Positions 1 through 8,734 of a stretch of 64,000 nucleotides of DNA are shown piece by piece. The notes under the pieces were generated by a model that was not told where the DNA came from, searched no databases, and saw only the letters and a program-made list of their open reading frames with translations. The translations under genes and the position numbers were made by a program. Source of the stretch: Halotia branconii CENA392 (GTDB lineage Bacteria > Cyanobacteriota > Cyanobacteriia > Cyanobacteriales > Nostocaceae); the NCBI RefSeq assembly GCF_029953635.1, contig NZ_CP124543.1:2335455-2399454 (forward strand). Reading direction: 5' to 3'. How positions within the stretch are numbered: position 1 is the stretch's first letter; every line of letters starts with the position of its first letter.

Positions 1-927
1 TAAGCCTGCGGCAAAAGCTCCCAAAATTGCTTCTAACTGGATTACAGCAGCAATATATGCCATCACAAAGGCGAAAATGAATGCTGGTATTACCAACTCA
101 CCCCGTGTTTTGAGTTTATTAGCGATCGCCACAAAGGTTTTATTGAAAATATTACCTAGGACGATCGCACCCAAAAGAAAGCTACTGGCACTGATAATTA
201 AATAAATTACTTTGCCTACATCTACAGCACCATCTTTAGCTAGGCTGGCAACTACAGCTAAAACGATGATTCCTAGCACATCATCAATGACGGCAGCACC
301 CAGAATAATCTGCCCTTCTTTAGAATTGAGTCGTCCCAATTCTGTCAACACTTTGGAAGTAATCCCAATACTAGTAGCAGTCAAAGCTGCCCCAGCAAAA
401 ATTGCGGGTACAGCATCAATACCAAACAAAGTCATCAAACCTACAGTACCAGCAGTAAAAGGCACTATTACCCCTATTACTGCGACGACAACGGCTTGAG
501 CGCCGACTGCCATGAGGTCTTTTAAGTTTGATTCCAAACCAATTTCAAACAACAGGATGATCACACCCAGTTCTGCCAAAACAGAAACGACCTCTGATTG
601 TGCCTCAAATACCGCTGGAGTCGCTTCAGGCGTTAAACCAGCAGTAGTTTGGAGGAAAGTCATGATCATCGAGCTAGAACTGTCTGCACCACCTTCTGGA
701 AACACTAACAGATGTAAAACGGAAGTACCAACTACCACACCGCCTACAAGTTCACCTAAGACAGGAGGTAAACCTACTCGGTTAGATAACTCCCCGCCAA
801 CTTTGCTAGCAAGGTAAATTACCACTAAGCTCAGTAGCACTGCTTCTACTACCATTGAAGCGTCTGCGGCTTCTGTTGTGCTGGCCAGCAGAGGAAAAGA
901 GAAGTTAATTACACCTAAAAACTGCAT
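1..927 (-). CDS. CPA2-type Na+/H+ (cation:proton) antiporter, C-terminus beyond window
   Basis: Reading the minus strand from ATG at 927 gives 309 codons that stay open to base 1, so the C-terminal part lies outside the window. The translation is a polytopic membrane protein with repeated hydrophobic helices. It contains GAAVIDDVLGI, the paired-aspartate signature of electrogenic CPA2 exchangers (NapA/NhaS3 type), which exchange Na+ or K+ for H+ across the plasma or thylakoid membrane. An N-terminal stretch of about 25 residues precedes the first helix. Family assignment is firm; ion specificity is not visible. The plus-strand ORFs at 212-499 and 512-817 are shadows of it. Confidence 0.85.
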   Translation of the reverse strand, partial: MQFLGVINFSFPLLASTTEAADASMVVEAVLLSLVVIYLASKVGGELSNRVGLPPVLGELVGGVVVGTSVLHLLVFPEGGADSSSSMIMTFLQTTAGLTPEATPAVFEAQSEVVSVLAELGVIILLFEIGLESNLKDLMAVGAQAVVVAVIGVIVPFTAGTVGLMTLFGIDAVPAIFAGAALTATSIGITSKVLTELGRLNSKEGQIILGAAVIDDVLGIIVLAVVASLAKDGAVDVGKVIYLIISASSFLLGAIVLGNIFNKTFVAIANKLKTRGELVIPAFIFAFVMAYIAAVIQLEAILGAFAAGL

Positions 928-1017
928 TTTTTCTGTGAAAATCCTTCTCTTTATTTTTACTCTTTTCTGGAAATAATTATAAAACCGTTATCTCAGCACT
1001 ACTGACAGCAGCACTAA

Positions 1018-1428
1018 TTAATTTGTATTTGTCAACTTCAATAAGTATTGCCAATAAAGCTCAGACACTGGAACTACGGAAAGCCTAGGCAATCTTAGCA
1101 AGTCAAAATCTCTAAATTTGCCATCTTGCTTAATTTGCCCTAGATTGATCGGCTGAAAAACTTTTCGTACTGCCCGCACATCTACAACAACTCGTTTAAT
1201 TTCATTTAATACTGGATCAACATAAGGTTGACTGACTATCTCTGCTACACCGATAATTTGCCGTTCTTTGCCTGTGTGATAAATCAATGCTAAATCACCG
1301 GGAAGCATTGTACGTAAATGTTTGAGAGCTAGAGCATTGTTAACTCCATCCCAAACTGTACTGCCATCCCGTTCTAAATCAAAGTAGGAATAATTTTTTG
1401 GTTCAGTTTTCAGCAGCCAATATGCCAT
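1018..1428 (-). CDS. EVE domain-containing protein
   Basis: This small soluble protein of 136 residues begins MAYWLLKTEP, the typical start of EVE-domain proteins (PUA-like fold; relatives of thymocyte nuclear protein 1). WDGVNN and the later GDLALIYHTG stretch are family hallmarks. EVE domains are thought to bind modified bases in RNA or DNA; no catalytic role can be claimed from sequence. An in-frame GTG lies one codon upstream, but ATG at 1428 fits the family start. It stands alone on the minus strand, downstream of no obvious operon partner. Confidence 0.8.
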   Translation of the reverse strand: MAYWLLKTEPKNYSYFDLERDGSTVWDGVNNALALKHLRTMLPGDLALIYHTGKERQIIGVAEIVSQPYVDPVLNEIKRVVVDVRAVRKVFQPINLGQIKQDGKFRDFDLLRLPRLSVVPVSELYWQYLLKLTNTN

Positions 1429-1653
1429 CACAAAATCTCTACAAGTTTTGGTGTAATTTTTTTAGTTTCCAAAAATGTAACCATTGCAACTTTTTACTAT
1501 GGCAATGACAAAGTAGGAACATACAAATCGTATCAATCAATCGCCTTTGAGTTGTGTAAATCTCGTGGTAGCTGTTGACTATTAATAGTTGGCAGTTAAC
1601 TGATGATTGCTAGATACGTTTTATTTAATATTTTTGAGAGGAGTGCAAATCTT

Positions 1654-2400
1654 ATGTACCGAGCCGCTTTATCCGGTTCTCAGTTTCACGTTGGGAATTT
1701 TTGGAAAACTTTACCGTTAGCCTTGGTTTTATTGGTAACTTTTGTTCAGCCTGGGTTAGCCCAAGAACAAGAGAAGTTGTGGCGAACTCTTACAGTCAGT
1801 GGTCGTGGTATGGAAACAATTCCGACAACTTTGTCGGAAGTTAATTTAGGAGTTGAAGTTCAAGGTAAAACTGCCCAAGAAGTCCAGCAAGAGGCAGCCC
1901 GCAGGTCATCGGCTGTAGTAGCTTTACTGAAAAACCGGAATGTAGAAAAGTTACAAACTACAGGTATTCGTTTAAACCCAGTTTATAGCTACAAAGATAA
2001 TGTGCAGCGGATTACTGGATATGCAGCTACTAATACCGTAAGTTTTCGTATTGCTACCGATAAAGCTGGCACATTATTAGATGAAGCCGTGAAAGCAGGT
2101 GCAACTCAAATTAATGGTATTAATTTTATCGCCACTGACGAAGCGATCGCGGCTGCTCAAAAACAAGCACTCAAAGAAGCCACCCAAGATGCTCGACAAC
2201 AAGCAGATGCCGTTTTCAGCGCTCTTGGTTTCCAACCCAAAGAGGTAGTAAGTATTAAAGTTGATAATGCTAGTTCACCTCCACCACCTGTGTTATACCG
2301 TGCTGAAACTGCCAAGTTAGATAATCAAAATACTTCCACGCCTGTAATCGGAGGTGAACAGCAAGTTGAAGCATCGGTGACGCTGCAAATTAGTTACTAA
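1654..2400 (+). CDS. SIMPL (DUF541) domain protein, exported
   Basis: The protein has an N-terminal hydrophobic segment (about residues 16-36 from MYRAALSG) ending in a signal-peptidase-like GLAQ site. A SIMPL/DUF541 domain follows: it begins LTVSGRGMETIPTT, continues through the helix-rich centre (EVQQEAARRS), and ends with the characteristic QVEASVTLQISY strand. SIMPL proteins are periplasmic or envelope-associated and of poorly known function. An in-frame ATG at 1603 would add 17 residues. I chose 1654 because GAGAGGAG at 1636-1643 is a well-placed ribosome binding site and the signal peptide then starts properly. Confidence 0.8.
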   Translation: MYRAALSGSQFHVGNFWKTLPLALVLLVTFVQPGLAQEQEKLWRTLTVSGRGMETIPTTLSEVNLGVEVQGKTAQEVQQEAARRSSAVVALLKNRNVEKLQTTGIRLNPVYSYKDNVQRITGYAATNTVSFRIATDKAGTLLDEAVKAGATQINGINFIATDEAIAAAQKQALKEATQDARQQADAVFSALGFQPKEVVSIKVDNASSPPPPVLYRAETAKLDNQNTSTPVIGGEQQVEASVTLQISY

Positions 2401-2477
2401 TCAAGAGTCAGTTGTCAGTTGTCAGTAGCAAACGAAAAATAACGAACAACTGACTACTTGGTGTTTTATGGCAGAAT

Positions 2478-2510
2478 ATAAAGCTTTGTGCTGCAAACAC
2501 AAGGCTTTAT
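2478..2510. terminator. hairpin between convergent genes
   Basis: A 13-bp near-perfect stem (2478-2490 with 2498-2510, one G-U type mismatch) and a 7-nt loop sit between the convergent SIMPL and DUF6887-like genes. There is no long T-run, so terminator function is tentative. TGTCAGT heptamer repeats lie just upstream at 2407-2428. Confidence 0.4.
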
Positions 2511-2532
2511 CAAAAATTTGGTCTTGGTGGTC

Positions 2533-2715
2533 TCACTCTTGATGTGATTGCGGTCTGCGTATTACATTAGGCAGCTGTTCTGGAGAGTCTAGCTTGATTC
2601 CATTTGCTTCAACTCGGTTAGCTAAAGCATTGATGGCATTTTGATCGTCTCGGTGTTGCAGAACGTAGGTTCGTAGTTGCTTTGTAGTCATCGCCTCATA
2701 ATTCGGGCTGGTCAT
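2533..2715 (-). CDS. DUF6887-like small protein
   Basis: This 60-residue protein begins MTSPNYEAMTTKQLRTYVLQHRDD, the pattern I associate with the cyanobacterial DUF6887 family (short N-terminus, M-x3-EL/QLR-x-Y-x-L-x-R, then a variable tail). A second member lies at 56579-56821 (MTQVNFDNMNDAELRRYFLANR). Its start overlaps the end of the upstream DUF6888-like frame by 20 nt, implying translational coupling. Function is unknown. The family name is from memory; the paralogy with the second copy is seen directly. Confidence 0.65.
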   Translation of the reverse strand: MTSPNYEAMTTKQLRTYVLQHRDDQNAINALANRVEANGIKLDSPEQLPNVIRRPQSHQE

Positions 2716-2884
2716 AACTTAATTTTCCTTGCTTATTAATAATAATTACTGACTCTTCACCCGCAATAACTACTATTCTCGCGTCTCTATAATCAAGCGT
2801 TACAAGATAAATCGGCAAGTACATTTTTGTTAACCAGCAACAAGCTATGTAAACAGTCCTTAACTGTTGTGGCGTTGGTTTAAT
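2696..2884 (-). CDS. DUF6888-like small protein with no ATG/GTG/TTG start (possible ATT start or decayed start)
   Basis: A 62-codon open frame runs from an ATT at 2884 to TGA at 2696. It reads (I)KPTPQQLRTVY...LTKMYLPIYLV, then a D-Y-R motif and VVIAGEE. It aligns with the frame at 56863-56997 (PTTAQLESLYR...LTFIMFQPIHLV, D-H-R, VLAG), so it looks like a real DUF6888-type gene paired with the DUF6887-like gene. Between the upstream in-frame stop and the conserved KPTP start there is no ATG, GTG or TTG. Either ATT initiates, or the start codon has been lost. The only internal ATG would remove the first 20 residues. Confidence 0.5.
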   Translation of the reverse strand: MKPTPQQLRTVYIACCWLTKMYLPIYLVTLDYRDARIVVIAGEESVIIINKQGKLSYDQPEL

Positions 2885-2928
2885 CTGTTTATTCTTTTAT
2901 TTTCACCTCATAGTTGACAGTTAAACAA

Positions 2929-3291
2929 TTAAAAATGATCTGAGGACATATCTGCCATCCCGCCATCTCCATCTTGCTTTGAACCCAATAACTGTAATTG
3001 GTCTACTAAAATAACTGGTGAAGAACGGTTGGCTCCGGTTTGGCGATCGCTCCAGGTATCTAACTTCAAAGAACCTTTAACGGCAATTTGTTTGCCTTTA
3101 CGTACATAGTTACCAGCCACTTCTGCCGTTTTGCCCCATAGTTCCAAATTGAACCAGTCGGTATGTTCTCCCTCTTTAGTACGTCGATTCACGGCCAATG
3201 TCAATCTACACTTAACACTACCAGACTCGAAATATTTAATATCTGGGTCGCCGCCGACACGACCAATGAGAGTGACAATATTGATGCTCAT
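2929..3291 (-). CDS. ssb: single-stranded DNA-binding protein
   Basis: This 120-residue OB-fold protein starts MSINIVTLIGRVGGDPDIKYF, with NRRTKEGEHTDWFNLELWGKTAE and VRKGKQIAVKGSLKLDTWSD, all conserved in bacterial and cyanobacterial SSBs. The tail is short and acidic, ending in DHF, a weak version of the usual protein-interaction tip. SSB coats ssDNA in replication, repair and recombination. It is divergent from mreB across 330 bp. A palindromic LexA-type box at 3306-3319 lies 15 nt upstream of the start, and AAAGG just before the ATG is a plausible ribosome site, so SOS-type control is likely. Confidence 0.92.
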   Translation of the reverse strand: MSINIVTLIGRVGGDPDIKYFESGSVKCRLTLAVNRRTKEGEHTDWFNLELWGKTAEVAGNYVRKGKQIAVKGSLKLDTWSDRQTGANRSSPVILVDQLQLLGSKQDGDGGMADMSSDHF

Positions 3292-3305
3292 CTGAGTTAC
3301 CTTTT

Positions 3306-3319
3306 AGTACATACGTACT
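3306..3319 (-). promoter_or_regulatory. LexA (SOS) box upstream of ssb
   Basis: AGTAC-N4-GTACT is a perfect 5-bp dyad. On the minus strand it reads AGTACGTATGTACT, which fits the cyanobacterial LexA consensus RGTACNNNDGTWCB. It lies between the likely promoter and the ssb start codon, where a bound repressor would block transcription. Confidence 0.6.
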
Positions 3320-3621
3320 TACTTGTCTTGATTTTCATCATAGCGAATTGTGAACCTATTGAAAATGTGTTAAAAACTGAACAACCTAATCGGGTATAAA
3401 AAGATAGAAAATGACAGAGGTAAACTGAAAAACTGTACGGATATACTGAAGTAGCCAAAGAAGATTAAAAACGTAGAGACCTGAGACCTAGCAAGAACTG
3501 CTATAAGTTTAAAAAACCGCCTAACTGGCTGGACTCAGGCTAAAAAACGTAATAAAATCCAGCACAATTAACTCTCATAGTTGTAGTCAAAAAATATCGC
3601 AAATAAGGGGCGTAGAGACGC

Positions 3622-4665
3622 GTGGGTCTTTTTCGGAACTTTCGCTCATCGTGGGATATGGGTATCGACCTCGGTACAGCCAATACCCTTGTTTATGTAT
3701 CTGGTAAAGGTATTGTACTCCAAGAGCCTTCTGTAGTTGCTATCGATCAAAATGAGAAAGTAGCACTGGCTGTGGGAGAAGAAGCCAAAAAAATGCTTGG
3801 TCGCACACCTGATAATGTAATTGCCCTCCGCCCCTTGCGCGATGGTGTAATTGCTGACTTCGATACAGCCGAGTTGATGCTGAAAAGCTTTATCCATCGT
3901 GTAAATGAGGGTAGATCTTTAGTTTTACCCCGAATTGTCATTGGCATTCCCAGTGGTGTTACAGGGGTAGAAAGGCGAGCTGTGATGGATGCAGCAGGTC
4001 AAGCTGGGGCTAGAGAAGTGTGTTTAATTGATGAGCCTGTAGCAGCGGCAATTGGAGCAGGTCTACCAGTTATTGAACCAACTGGTAACATGATTATCGA
4101 TATTGGTGGAGGTACAACAGAAGTTGCAGTACTGAGTCTCCAAGGTACTGTGCTAAGTGAGTCAGTACGGGTTGCGGGAGATGAACTTACAGATTCGATT
4201 ATCCAGTATATGAAGAAAGTTCATAACTTGGTAATTGGGGAACGGACTGCGGAAGATATCAAAATTCGCCTTGGCTCTGCTTATCCTAGCAATGATGATG
4301 GAGATCTGATGATGGAAGTTCGAGGTTTACACTTGCTTTCTGGTCTTCCAAGAACCGTTACTATTAAAGGGCCAGAAATTCGTGAAAGTATGTTGGAACC
4401 GTTATCAGTCATCATCGAAGCTGTGAAACGGACATTGGAACGCACTCCTCCGGAACTGGCATCTGACATTATTGATAGAGGCATTATGCTGGCTGGTGGT
4501 GGTGCTTTGCTTAAAGGCATAGATACCCTGATTAGCCATGAGACGGGAATTGTCACACACATTGCTGCTGATCCTCTTAGTTGTGTTGTGCTGGGAACAG
4601 GTCGTGTGTTAGAAAACTTTAAACAGCTAGAACGAGTTATCAGCTGGCGTTCTCGCAATATGTAG
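3622..4665 (+). CDS. mreB: rod shape-determining protein MreB
   Basis: This actin-like ATPase of 347 residues polymerises under the membrane and guides elongation-phase peptidoglycan synthesis. GIDLGTANTLVYV is the phosphate-1 loop, IDIGGGTTEVAVLS is phosphate-2, and LAGGGALLKGID is the adenosine motif. The length is normal for MreB. The start is GTG at 3622 (MGLFRNF), with AAGGGG at 3605-3610 as ribosome site. It is the first gene of mreB-mreC-mreD, all on the plus strand. Confidence 0.96.
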   Translation: MGLFRNFRSSWDMGIDLGTANTLVYVSGKGIVLQEPSVVAIDQNEKVALAVGEEAKKMLGRTPDNVIALRPLRDGVIADFDTAELMLKSFIHRVNEGRSLVLPRIVIGIPSGVTGVERRAVMDAAGQAGAREVCLIDEPVAAAIGAGLPVIEPTGNMIIDIGGGTTEVAVLSLQGTVLSESVRVAGDELTDSIIQYMKKVHNLVIGERTAEDIKIRLGSAYPSNDDGDLMMEVRGLHLLSGLPRTVTIKGPEIRESMLEPLSVIIEAVKRTLERTPPELASDIIDRGIMLAGGGALLKGIDTLISHETGIVTHIAADPLSCVVLGTGRVLENFKQLERVISWRSRNM

Positions 4666-4759
4666 AAAAAAATATGAGATATTGGGTTCTATTTGCCTAT
4701 TATTTGGGTTCTATATAAACAGAATCCAATATCTTCTGAAATTATATAAATAGGTATAG

Positions 4760-5569
4760 ATGGTTACTTTACGTCGTTGGTGGGATCGCAAAGGATTACA
4801 AATTGGGTTACTCGCTTTAATACTAGGTAGTACTTGGATACTGCGACAAACCCAAGGGCAACTGCTGATGGAAGTTTACCAAGTAATGACCCGTCCATTA
4901 CAAATGTTGCAGACAGGACCAAGTCCAGAAGAACGTCTCAAAGATGCTCGGTTTTTAGAGTTGCAAACACGCATAGCAGATCTGGAAAGTCAAAATAAAA
5001 AGCTCCAAGATTTATTAGGCTATGTTGAAAAACAGCCACTCTCAGCGCGCCCAATTCCAGGACGGGTAGTGGGACGCAGTGCTGACCATTGGTGGCAACA
5101 AGTGACTATCAATCGTGGCTCTAATATGGGTATTCAAGAAGGCTTCGTGGTCAAGGCTGATGGTGGATTAGTAGGTTTGGTAGAGAGTGTAACTCCTAAT
5201 ACTAGCCGCGTTCTATTAATTAGTGACCTCAAAAGTCAAGTAGGTGTAACCATTAGCCGCACCTCAGCCAAGGGAGTTTTGCGAGGAGATTCTTCTGCAG
5301 AAGCTGTACTGGAATTTTATGAAAAAGTTCCCAATGTCAAAGTAGGAGATTTAGTTTCTACATCTACTTATAGTCAGAAATTTCCAGCCGGCTTGGCAGT
5401 AGGACGGGTAAAGTCCTTAGATTTAAAGAAACTCCCGGTATCGGTGGCAAAAGTTGACCTTTTCCCGCCTATAAGGTCGCTAGATTGGGTGGCTATATAT
5501 CCAAAGCCGACAAATCAAGAAATGGAAAAGCAAGAATCACCAAACCAGGAAATTCAAAAGTCTAATTAG
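4760..5569 (+). CDS. mreC: rod shape-determining protein MreC
   Basis: This bitopic membrane protein of 269 residues has a transmembrane segment near residues 14-27 (GLLALILGSTWIL), a coiled coil around residues 55-90 (LELQTRIADLESQNKKL), and the MreC beta-domain with GRVVGRSADHWWQ and the LISDLKSQVGV region. It links MreB filaments to periplasmic wall synthases. It follows mreB by 94 bp and precedes mreD by 23 bp. The short tail rich in Q/E/K (NQEMEKQESPNQEIQKSN) is a strain-specific extension. Confidence 0.92.
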   Translation: MVTLRRWWDRKGLQIGLLALILGSTWILRQTQGQLLMEVYQVMTRPLQMLQTGPSPEERLKDARFLELQTRIADLESQNKKLQDLLGYVEKQPLSARPIPGRVVGRSADHWWQQVTINRGSNMGIQEGFVVKADGGLVGLVESVTPNTSRVLLISDLKSQVGVTISRTSAKGVLRGDSSAEAVLEFYEKVPNVKVGDLVSTSTYSQKFPAGLAVGRVKSLDLKKLPVSVAKVDLFPPIRSLDWVAIYPKPTNQEMEKQESPNQEIQKSN

Positions 5570-5592
5570 ATTCTCAAAAATATTGCAAAACA

Positions 5593-6222
5593 ATGAAGAT
5601 GCCTTCATTTAGTGGCAGCAGTCAGAAAAAGCCACAGTCGTCAAAGCGAAAATTTAAATTCCCTAACAAGCCTCTATCTCATTGGCATCCTGGTATGCGC
5701 CAGTTACTAGATTGGACGGTGACGGTTGGATCAGTAATGTTATGCATAATATTATTACCAACTCGCCTTCCCGGTATGGAATTACTAGGAATTGGCCCAA
5801 ATTGGCTATTAATTTGGGTGGTAGCTTGGAGTGTTAAGCGTACAGTTTTAGAAGGATTACTCGCAGGTATAGTTTTGGGAATGCTTCAAGATGCGATGAC
5901 ATCTTATAACCCAACTCATGCCATAACCCTAGGACTGGTAGGACTTTTAACTGGTCTGACTCAGAAGCAGCGTTTTATTCAAGAAGATTTTATTTCTATT
6001 GCCTTGATTGTCTTTGTCATGGCAATTTTGGCAGAAACTGTCTTTGGGTTACAGTTGAGTTTAATAGGCGATCGCCAAGTAGAATACATTTGGGCATACT
6101 ACCAACGAGTAGCTTTAGCTTCTGCTATTCTCAGCAGTCTTTGGGCTCCTGTGGTTTATTATCCCTTGAATCGCTGGTGGCAAAAGATGAGATTATTAGA
6201 GCAACAGTCAATTAAAGGCTGA
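5593..6222 (+). CDS. mreD: rod shape-determining protein MreD
   Basis: A 209-residue integral membrane protein with about five hydrophobic helices after a basic cytoplasmic N-terminus (KKPQSSKRKFKFPNK). Position as the third gene of mreBCD, size and the GLLAGIVLGMLQDAMT segment (MreD-like G-x-x-x-D helix) support the call. It works with MreC and RodA/PBP2 in the elongation machinery. The terminator-like hairpin at 6364-6413 closes the operon. Confidence 0.88.
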   Translation: MKMPSFSGSSQKKPQSSKRKFKFPNKPLSHWHPGMRQLLDWTVTVGSVMLCIILLPTRLPGMELLGIGPNWLLIWVVAWSVKRTVLEGLLAGIVLGMLQDAMTSYNPTHAITLGLVGLLTGLTQKQRFIQEDFISIALIVFVMAILAETVFGLQLSLIGDRQVEYIWAYYQRVALASAILSSLWAPVVYYPLNRWWQKMRLLEQQSIKG

Positions 6223-6363
6223 AATTTGAAGTATTAAGGATGAAATCTTACCCAAAGATCAATCTAGGGGTTAGAAATAAATTTTTATCCTTCATCTTTT
6301 CTTTGAGTGCGGAGTGTGGACAGCTTAGATTTGCCAAAGGTGTCAAGCTTCGGTAAATCTTGG

Positions 6364-6420
6364 TAGGAGTGAGGAGTGAGAGTTCAAGGTTTATGCCTTA
6401 GCCCTCACTCCTAAATTTTT
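6364..6420 (+). terminator. terminator downstream of mreBCD
   Basis: A perfect 11-bp stem (6364-6374 with 6403-6413) is followed by AAATTTTT. It separates mreD from ribD. The rest of the 316-bp gap holds no recognisable gene. Confidence 0.55.
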
Positions 6421-6586
6421 CTGGAATTTGAGCAAGCCTAGGCAATATTGATTCAAGCTAGAGTTAATACAAATGAACAATAGCGTCTGGATATTACTGT
6501 TTAACTATCACGTTCAAAGCGCGTAGAAGCTCTGCTTCTTGTCTACAGACATCGCGTGCAAAATATTTACAGTATTGCCCAAAATT

Positions 6587-7795
6587 ATGGATAACTTCCC
6601 AGTGCTTGCTCAAGCAGATGCATCTTTACCAAATTACACTCAGGAAAATCGGCTCTTGGTGCAATCAGCAGTTAAATCTGATGCACTAGCAGAGGAAAAG
6701 GTAGGCAGTGACTTTGACTACCGCATGATGCAGCGGTGTTTAGAACTTGCCCGCCGTGCCTTGGGACGCACTTCACCCAATCCCCTAGTGGGAGCAGTAA
6801 TTGTCAAAGACGGTGAGATTGTCGGGGAAGGATTTCATCCCCGTGCAGGTGAACCTCATGCAGAAGTTTTTGCCCTCAAAGCCGCAGGCGATTTAGCTCG
6901 TGGTGCTACAGTCTATGTCAGTTTAGAACCTTGTAATCATTATGGACGTACTCCCCCTTGTTCAGAAGGATTAATAGCAGCTGGTGTCGCTAAAGTGGTA
7001 GTGGGCATGGTTGATCCTAATCCCCTAGTAGCTGGTGGTGGCATTGCCCGTTTAAGGGCAGCTGGGGTAGAAGTATTAGTGGGAGTAGAAGCAGAAGCCT
7101 GTCAGCGATTAAATGAAGCTTTTGCTCATCGCATTCTCTACAAACAACCTTTGGGCATTCTCAAATATGCCATGACTTTAGATGGCAAAATTGCTACTAC
7201 CTCCGGTCACAGCGCTTGGGTAACAAACCAAGATGCCCGTAGCGAAGTTCATCAACTGCGGGCAGCCTGCGATGCAATAATCGTTGGTGGTAATACGGTA
7301 CGACAAGATAATCCCTACTTAACTAGCCATCAGGTGGAGGCGCATAATCCCCTACGGGTGGTAATGAGTCGTCATCTCAACTTACCTGAAGATGCCCGCG
7401 TGTGGAACACTGCGGCAGCTCCTACGTTGGTGTTAACAGAGTTAGGAAGCTCACCCGATTTTCAAAAGTTTTTGCTGGCACAAGGGGTGGAAGTAGTTGA
7501 ATTGACATCACTGACACCAGAAGCAGCAATGACAGACTTGTATGAACGGGGTTTTTGTAGCGTATTGTGGGAGTGTGGGGGTACGTTAGCTGCCAGTGCG
7601 ATTGCTCAAGGGGCAGTGCAAAAAATTCTGGCCTTTATTGCTCCGAAAATCATTGGTGGTAGTGATGCTCCTACGCCTGTAGGTGACTTAGGTTTGACCA
7701 CAATGACTGAAGCGTTGTCTTTAGAACGCGTTCGTTGGCGTGTGGTCGGTTCCGATTGCTTAGTTGAAGGTTATTTACCCCAAAAAAACCAATAG
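6587..7795 (+). CDS. ribD: bifunctional riboflavin biosynthesis protein RibD (deaminase/reductase)
   Basis: It catalyses the second and third steps of riboflavin synthesis: deamination of the pyrimidine intermediate and NADPH-dependent reduction of its ribosyl chain. The N-terminal cytidine-deaminase-like domain (about residues 40-180) has the zinc site HAEVFAL and PCNHYGRTPPC. The C-terminal reductase has KYAMTLDGKIAT, IIVGGNTVRQDNPYLT and the GGTLAAS/IAPKIIGG regions. The frame extends upstream to TTG at 6539, but ATG at 6587 (MDNFPVLAQ) fits cyanobacterial RibD. No FMN riboswitch is visible upstream. Confidence 0.93.
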   Translation: MDNFPVLAQADASLPNYTQENRLLVQSAVKSDALAEEKVGSDFDYRMMQRCLELARRALGRTSPNPLVGAVIVKDGEIVGEGFHPRAGEPHAEVFALKAAGDLARGATVYVSLEPCNHYGRTPPCSEGLIAAGVAKVVVGMVDPNPLVAGGGIARLRAAGVEVLVGVEAEACQRLNEAFAHRILYKQPLGILKYAMTLDGKIATTSGHSAWVTNQDARSEVHQLRAACDAIIVGGNTVRQDNPYLTSHQVEAHNPLRVVMSRHLNLPEDARVWNTAAAPTLVLTELGSSPDFQKFLLAQGVEVVELTSLTPEAAMTDLYERGFCSVLWECGGTLAASAIAQGAVQKILAFIAPKIIGGSDAPTPVGDLGLTTMTEALSLERVRWRVVGSDCLVEGYLPQKNQ

Positions 7796-7815
7796 TCTCA
7801 AAGTCTCAAGTCAGT

Positions 7816-7857
7816 AGTCCACGGTCAATAGTAACTAATAACTGTTGACTGTGGACT
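7816..7857. terminator. hairpin between convergent ribD and small ORF
   Basis: A 17-bp stem with two mismatches (7816-7832 with 7841-7857) and an 8-nt loop lies exactly between the two convergent stop codons. It resembles the TCAGT/GTTGACTGT-type intergenic palindromes common in Nostoc genomes and may act as a bidirectional terminator. Confidence 0.45.
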
Positions 7858-7858
7858 G

Positions 7859-8074
7859 TTAATACTGGCGTTCACAAGCAAGATCACGGATGAGAGTGAG
7901 CCGAGATGCAATGTAATCACTGAGAAAATCGGTTTCGTGGGGATCTAAGAACGCTTGCGTTGTGGTTTGTTTTACTAACCATTGCACCAAGCTAGCATCG
8001 TCCATCTGCAAGAGGGTCTTGGTTTGGGAATTTTCAACCACAGACCAAAGCTGACGCAGAATTTTGGGAGTCAT
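7859..8074 (-). CDS. conserved small hypothetical protein
   Basis: The 71-residue protein begins MTPKILRQLWSVVENSQ and carries LLQMDDASLVQWLVKQ and DYIASRLTLIRDLA. It is soluble, mostly helical and has no signal peptide. I do not recognise a domain. Proper codon use, lack of competing frames and placement directly convergent with ribD suggest a real gene. Function unknown. Confidence 0.6.
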   Translation of the reverse strand: MTPKILRQLWSVVENSQTKTLLQMDDASLVQWLVKQTTTQAFLDPHETDFLSDYIASRLTLIRDLACERQY

Positions 8075-8275
8075 TAGACCTCAAGTTAATCATTAGCTTA
8101 GCTGTTCCCAGATTACACAATTCTGGTGGCAGCTTGCGACCAAAAGTACAAGCCAAGACAAGTATTATTAAAAACTTAATATGAGGATTTATAACTTTAT
8201 GAAGATTAAGAATTGGACAACTTCATTGAGAAATTAACAAAAATTACTAAATAAGATTTTTGTAATTTATGTAAT

Positions 8276-8734
8276 TTATGTATGCTCGAAGACATTTTTT
8301 AATAGAGCTAGTCCTTCTTCAATTTGAGAGATTTCCTCGGCTGTTAGACCTTGAAGTAAGTCGGCAATATGAGAGCGAGTATAATCAAGGGATTGCTGAA
8401 GATGATGCTTACCCTCGTTAGTCAGATTGAGGACTATTCGTCGTCGCTCTTGGGGATGATGTAAACGTTGTACCAAGTTGCGTTGTACTAGTCGCTCTAT
8501 TGTTGCTGATGCCGTGGCGGGAGTGACACCTAAATGCTCTGCTAAGCCAGATAATGAAGCACCAGGATTGCGGTTAATAAATGCCAGCGATCGCAACTGA
8601 GGTACAGATAGAAAAGCGGTATTATGGGTACGCATCTTAGAGCGGATAAACCTCATCACTAATGGGATTGTATCCATTACTTTAGCGGCACATTCTTCGG
8701 AAGTTGTACCTTGAGAGGTTTTACCGAGCTTCAT
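8276..8734 (-). CDS. MarR family transcriptional regulator
   Basis: A 152-residue winged-helix repressor type. The helix-turn-helix lies at about residues 58-85 (GASLSGLAEHLGVTPATASATIERL), followed by the wing (HPQERRRIVLNLTNEG). Long N- and C-terminal helices form the usual dimer interface. Ligand and targets cannot be read from sequence; no obvious efflux or stress gene is adjacent. HTQERR-type wing basics are intact, so DNA binding is expected. Confidence 0.88.
   Translation of the reverse strand: MKLGKTSQGTTSEECAAKVMDTIPLVMRFIRSKMRTHNTAFLSVPQLRSLAFINRNPGASLSGLAEHLGVTPATASATIERLVQRNLVQRLHHPQERRRIVLNLTNEGKHHLQQSLDYTRSHIADLLQGLTAEEISQIEEGLALLKNVFEHT

Noticed and set aside
212..817. Two plus-strand ORFs (95 and 101 residues)
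   Set aside because: They are antisense to the Na+/H+ antiporter frame, are low in complexity (T/A/P-rich) and have no family resemblance.
6421..6586. FMN riboswitch upstream of ribD
   Set aside because: I looked for the conserved FMN-box blocks and see none in the leader.
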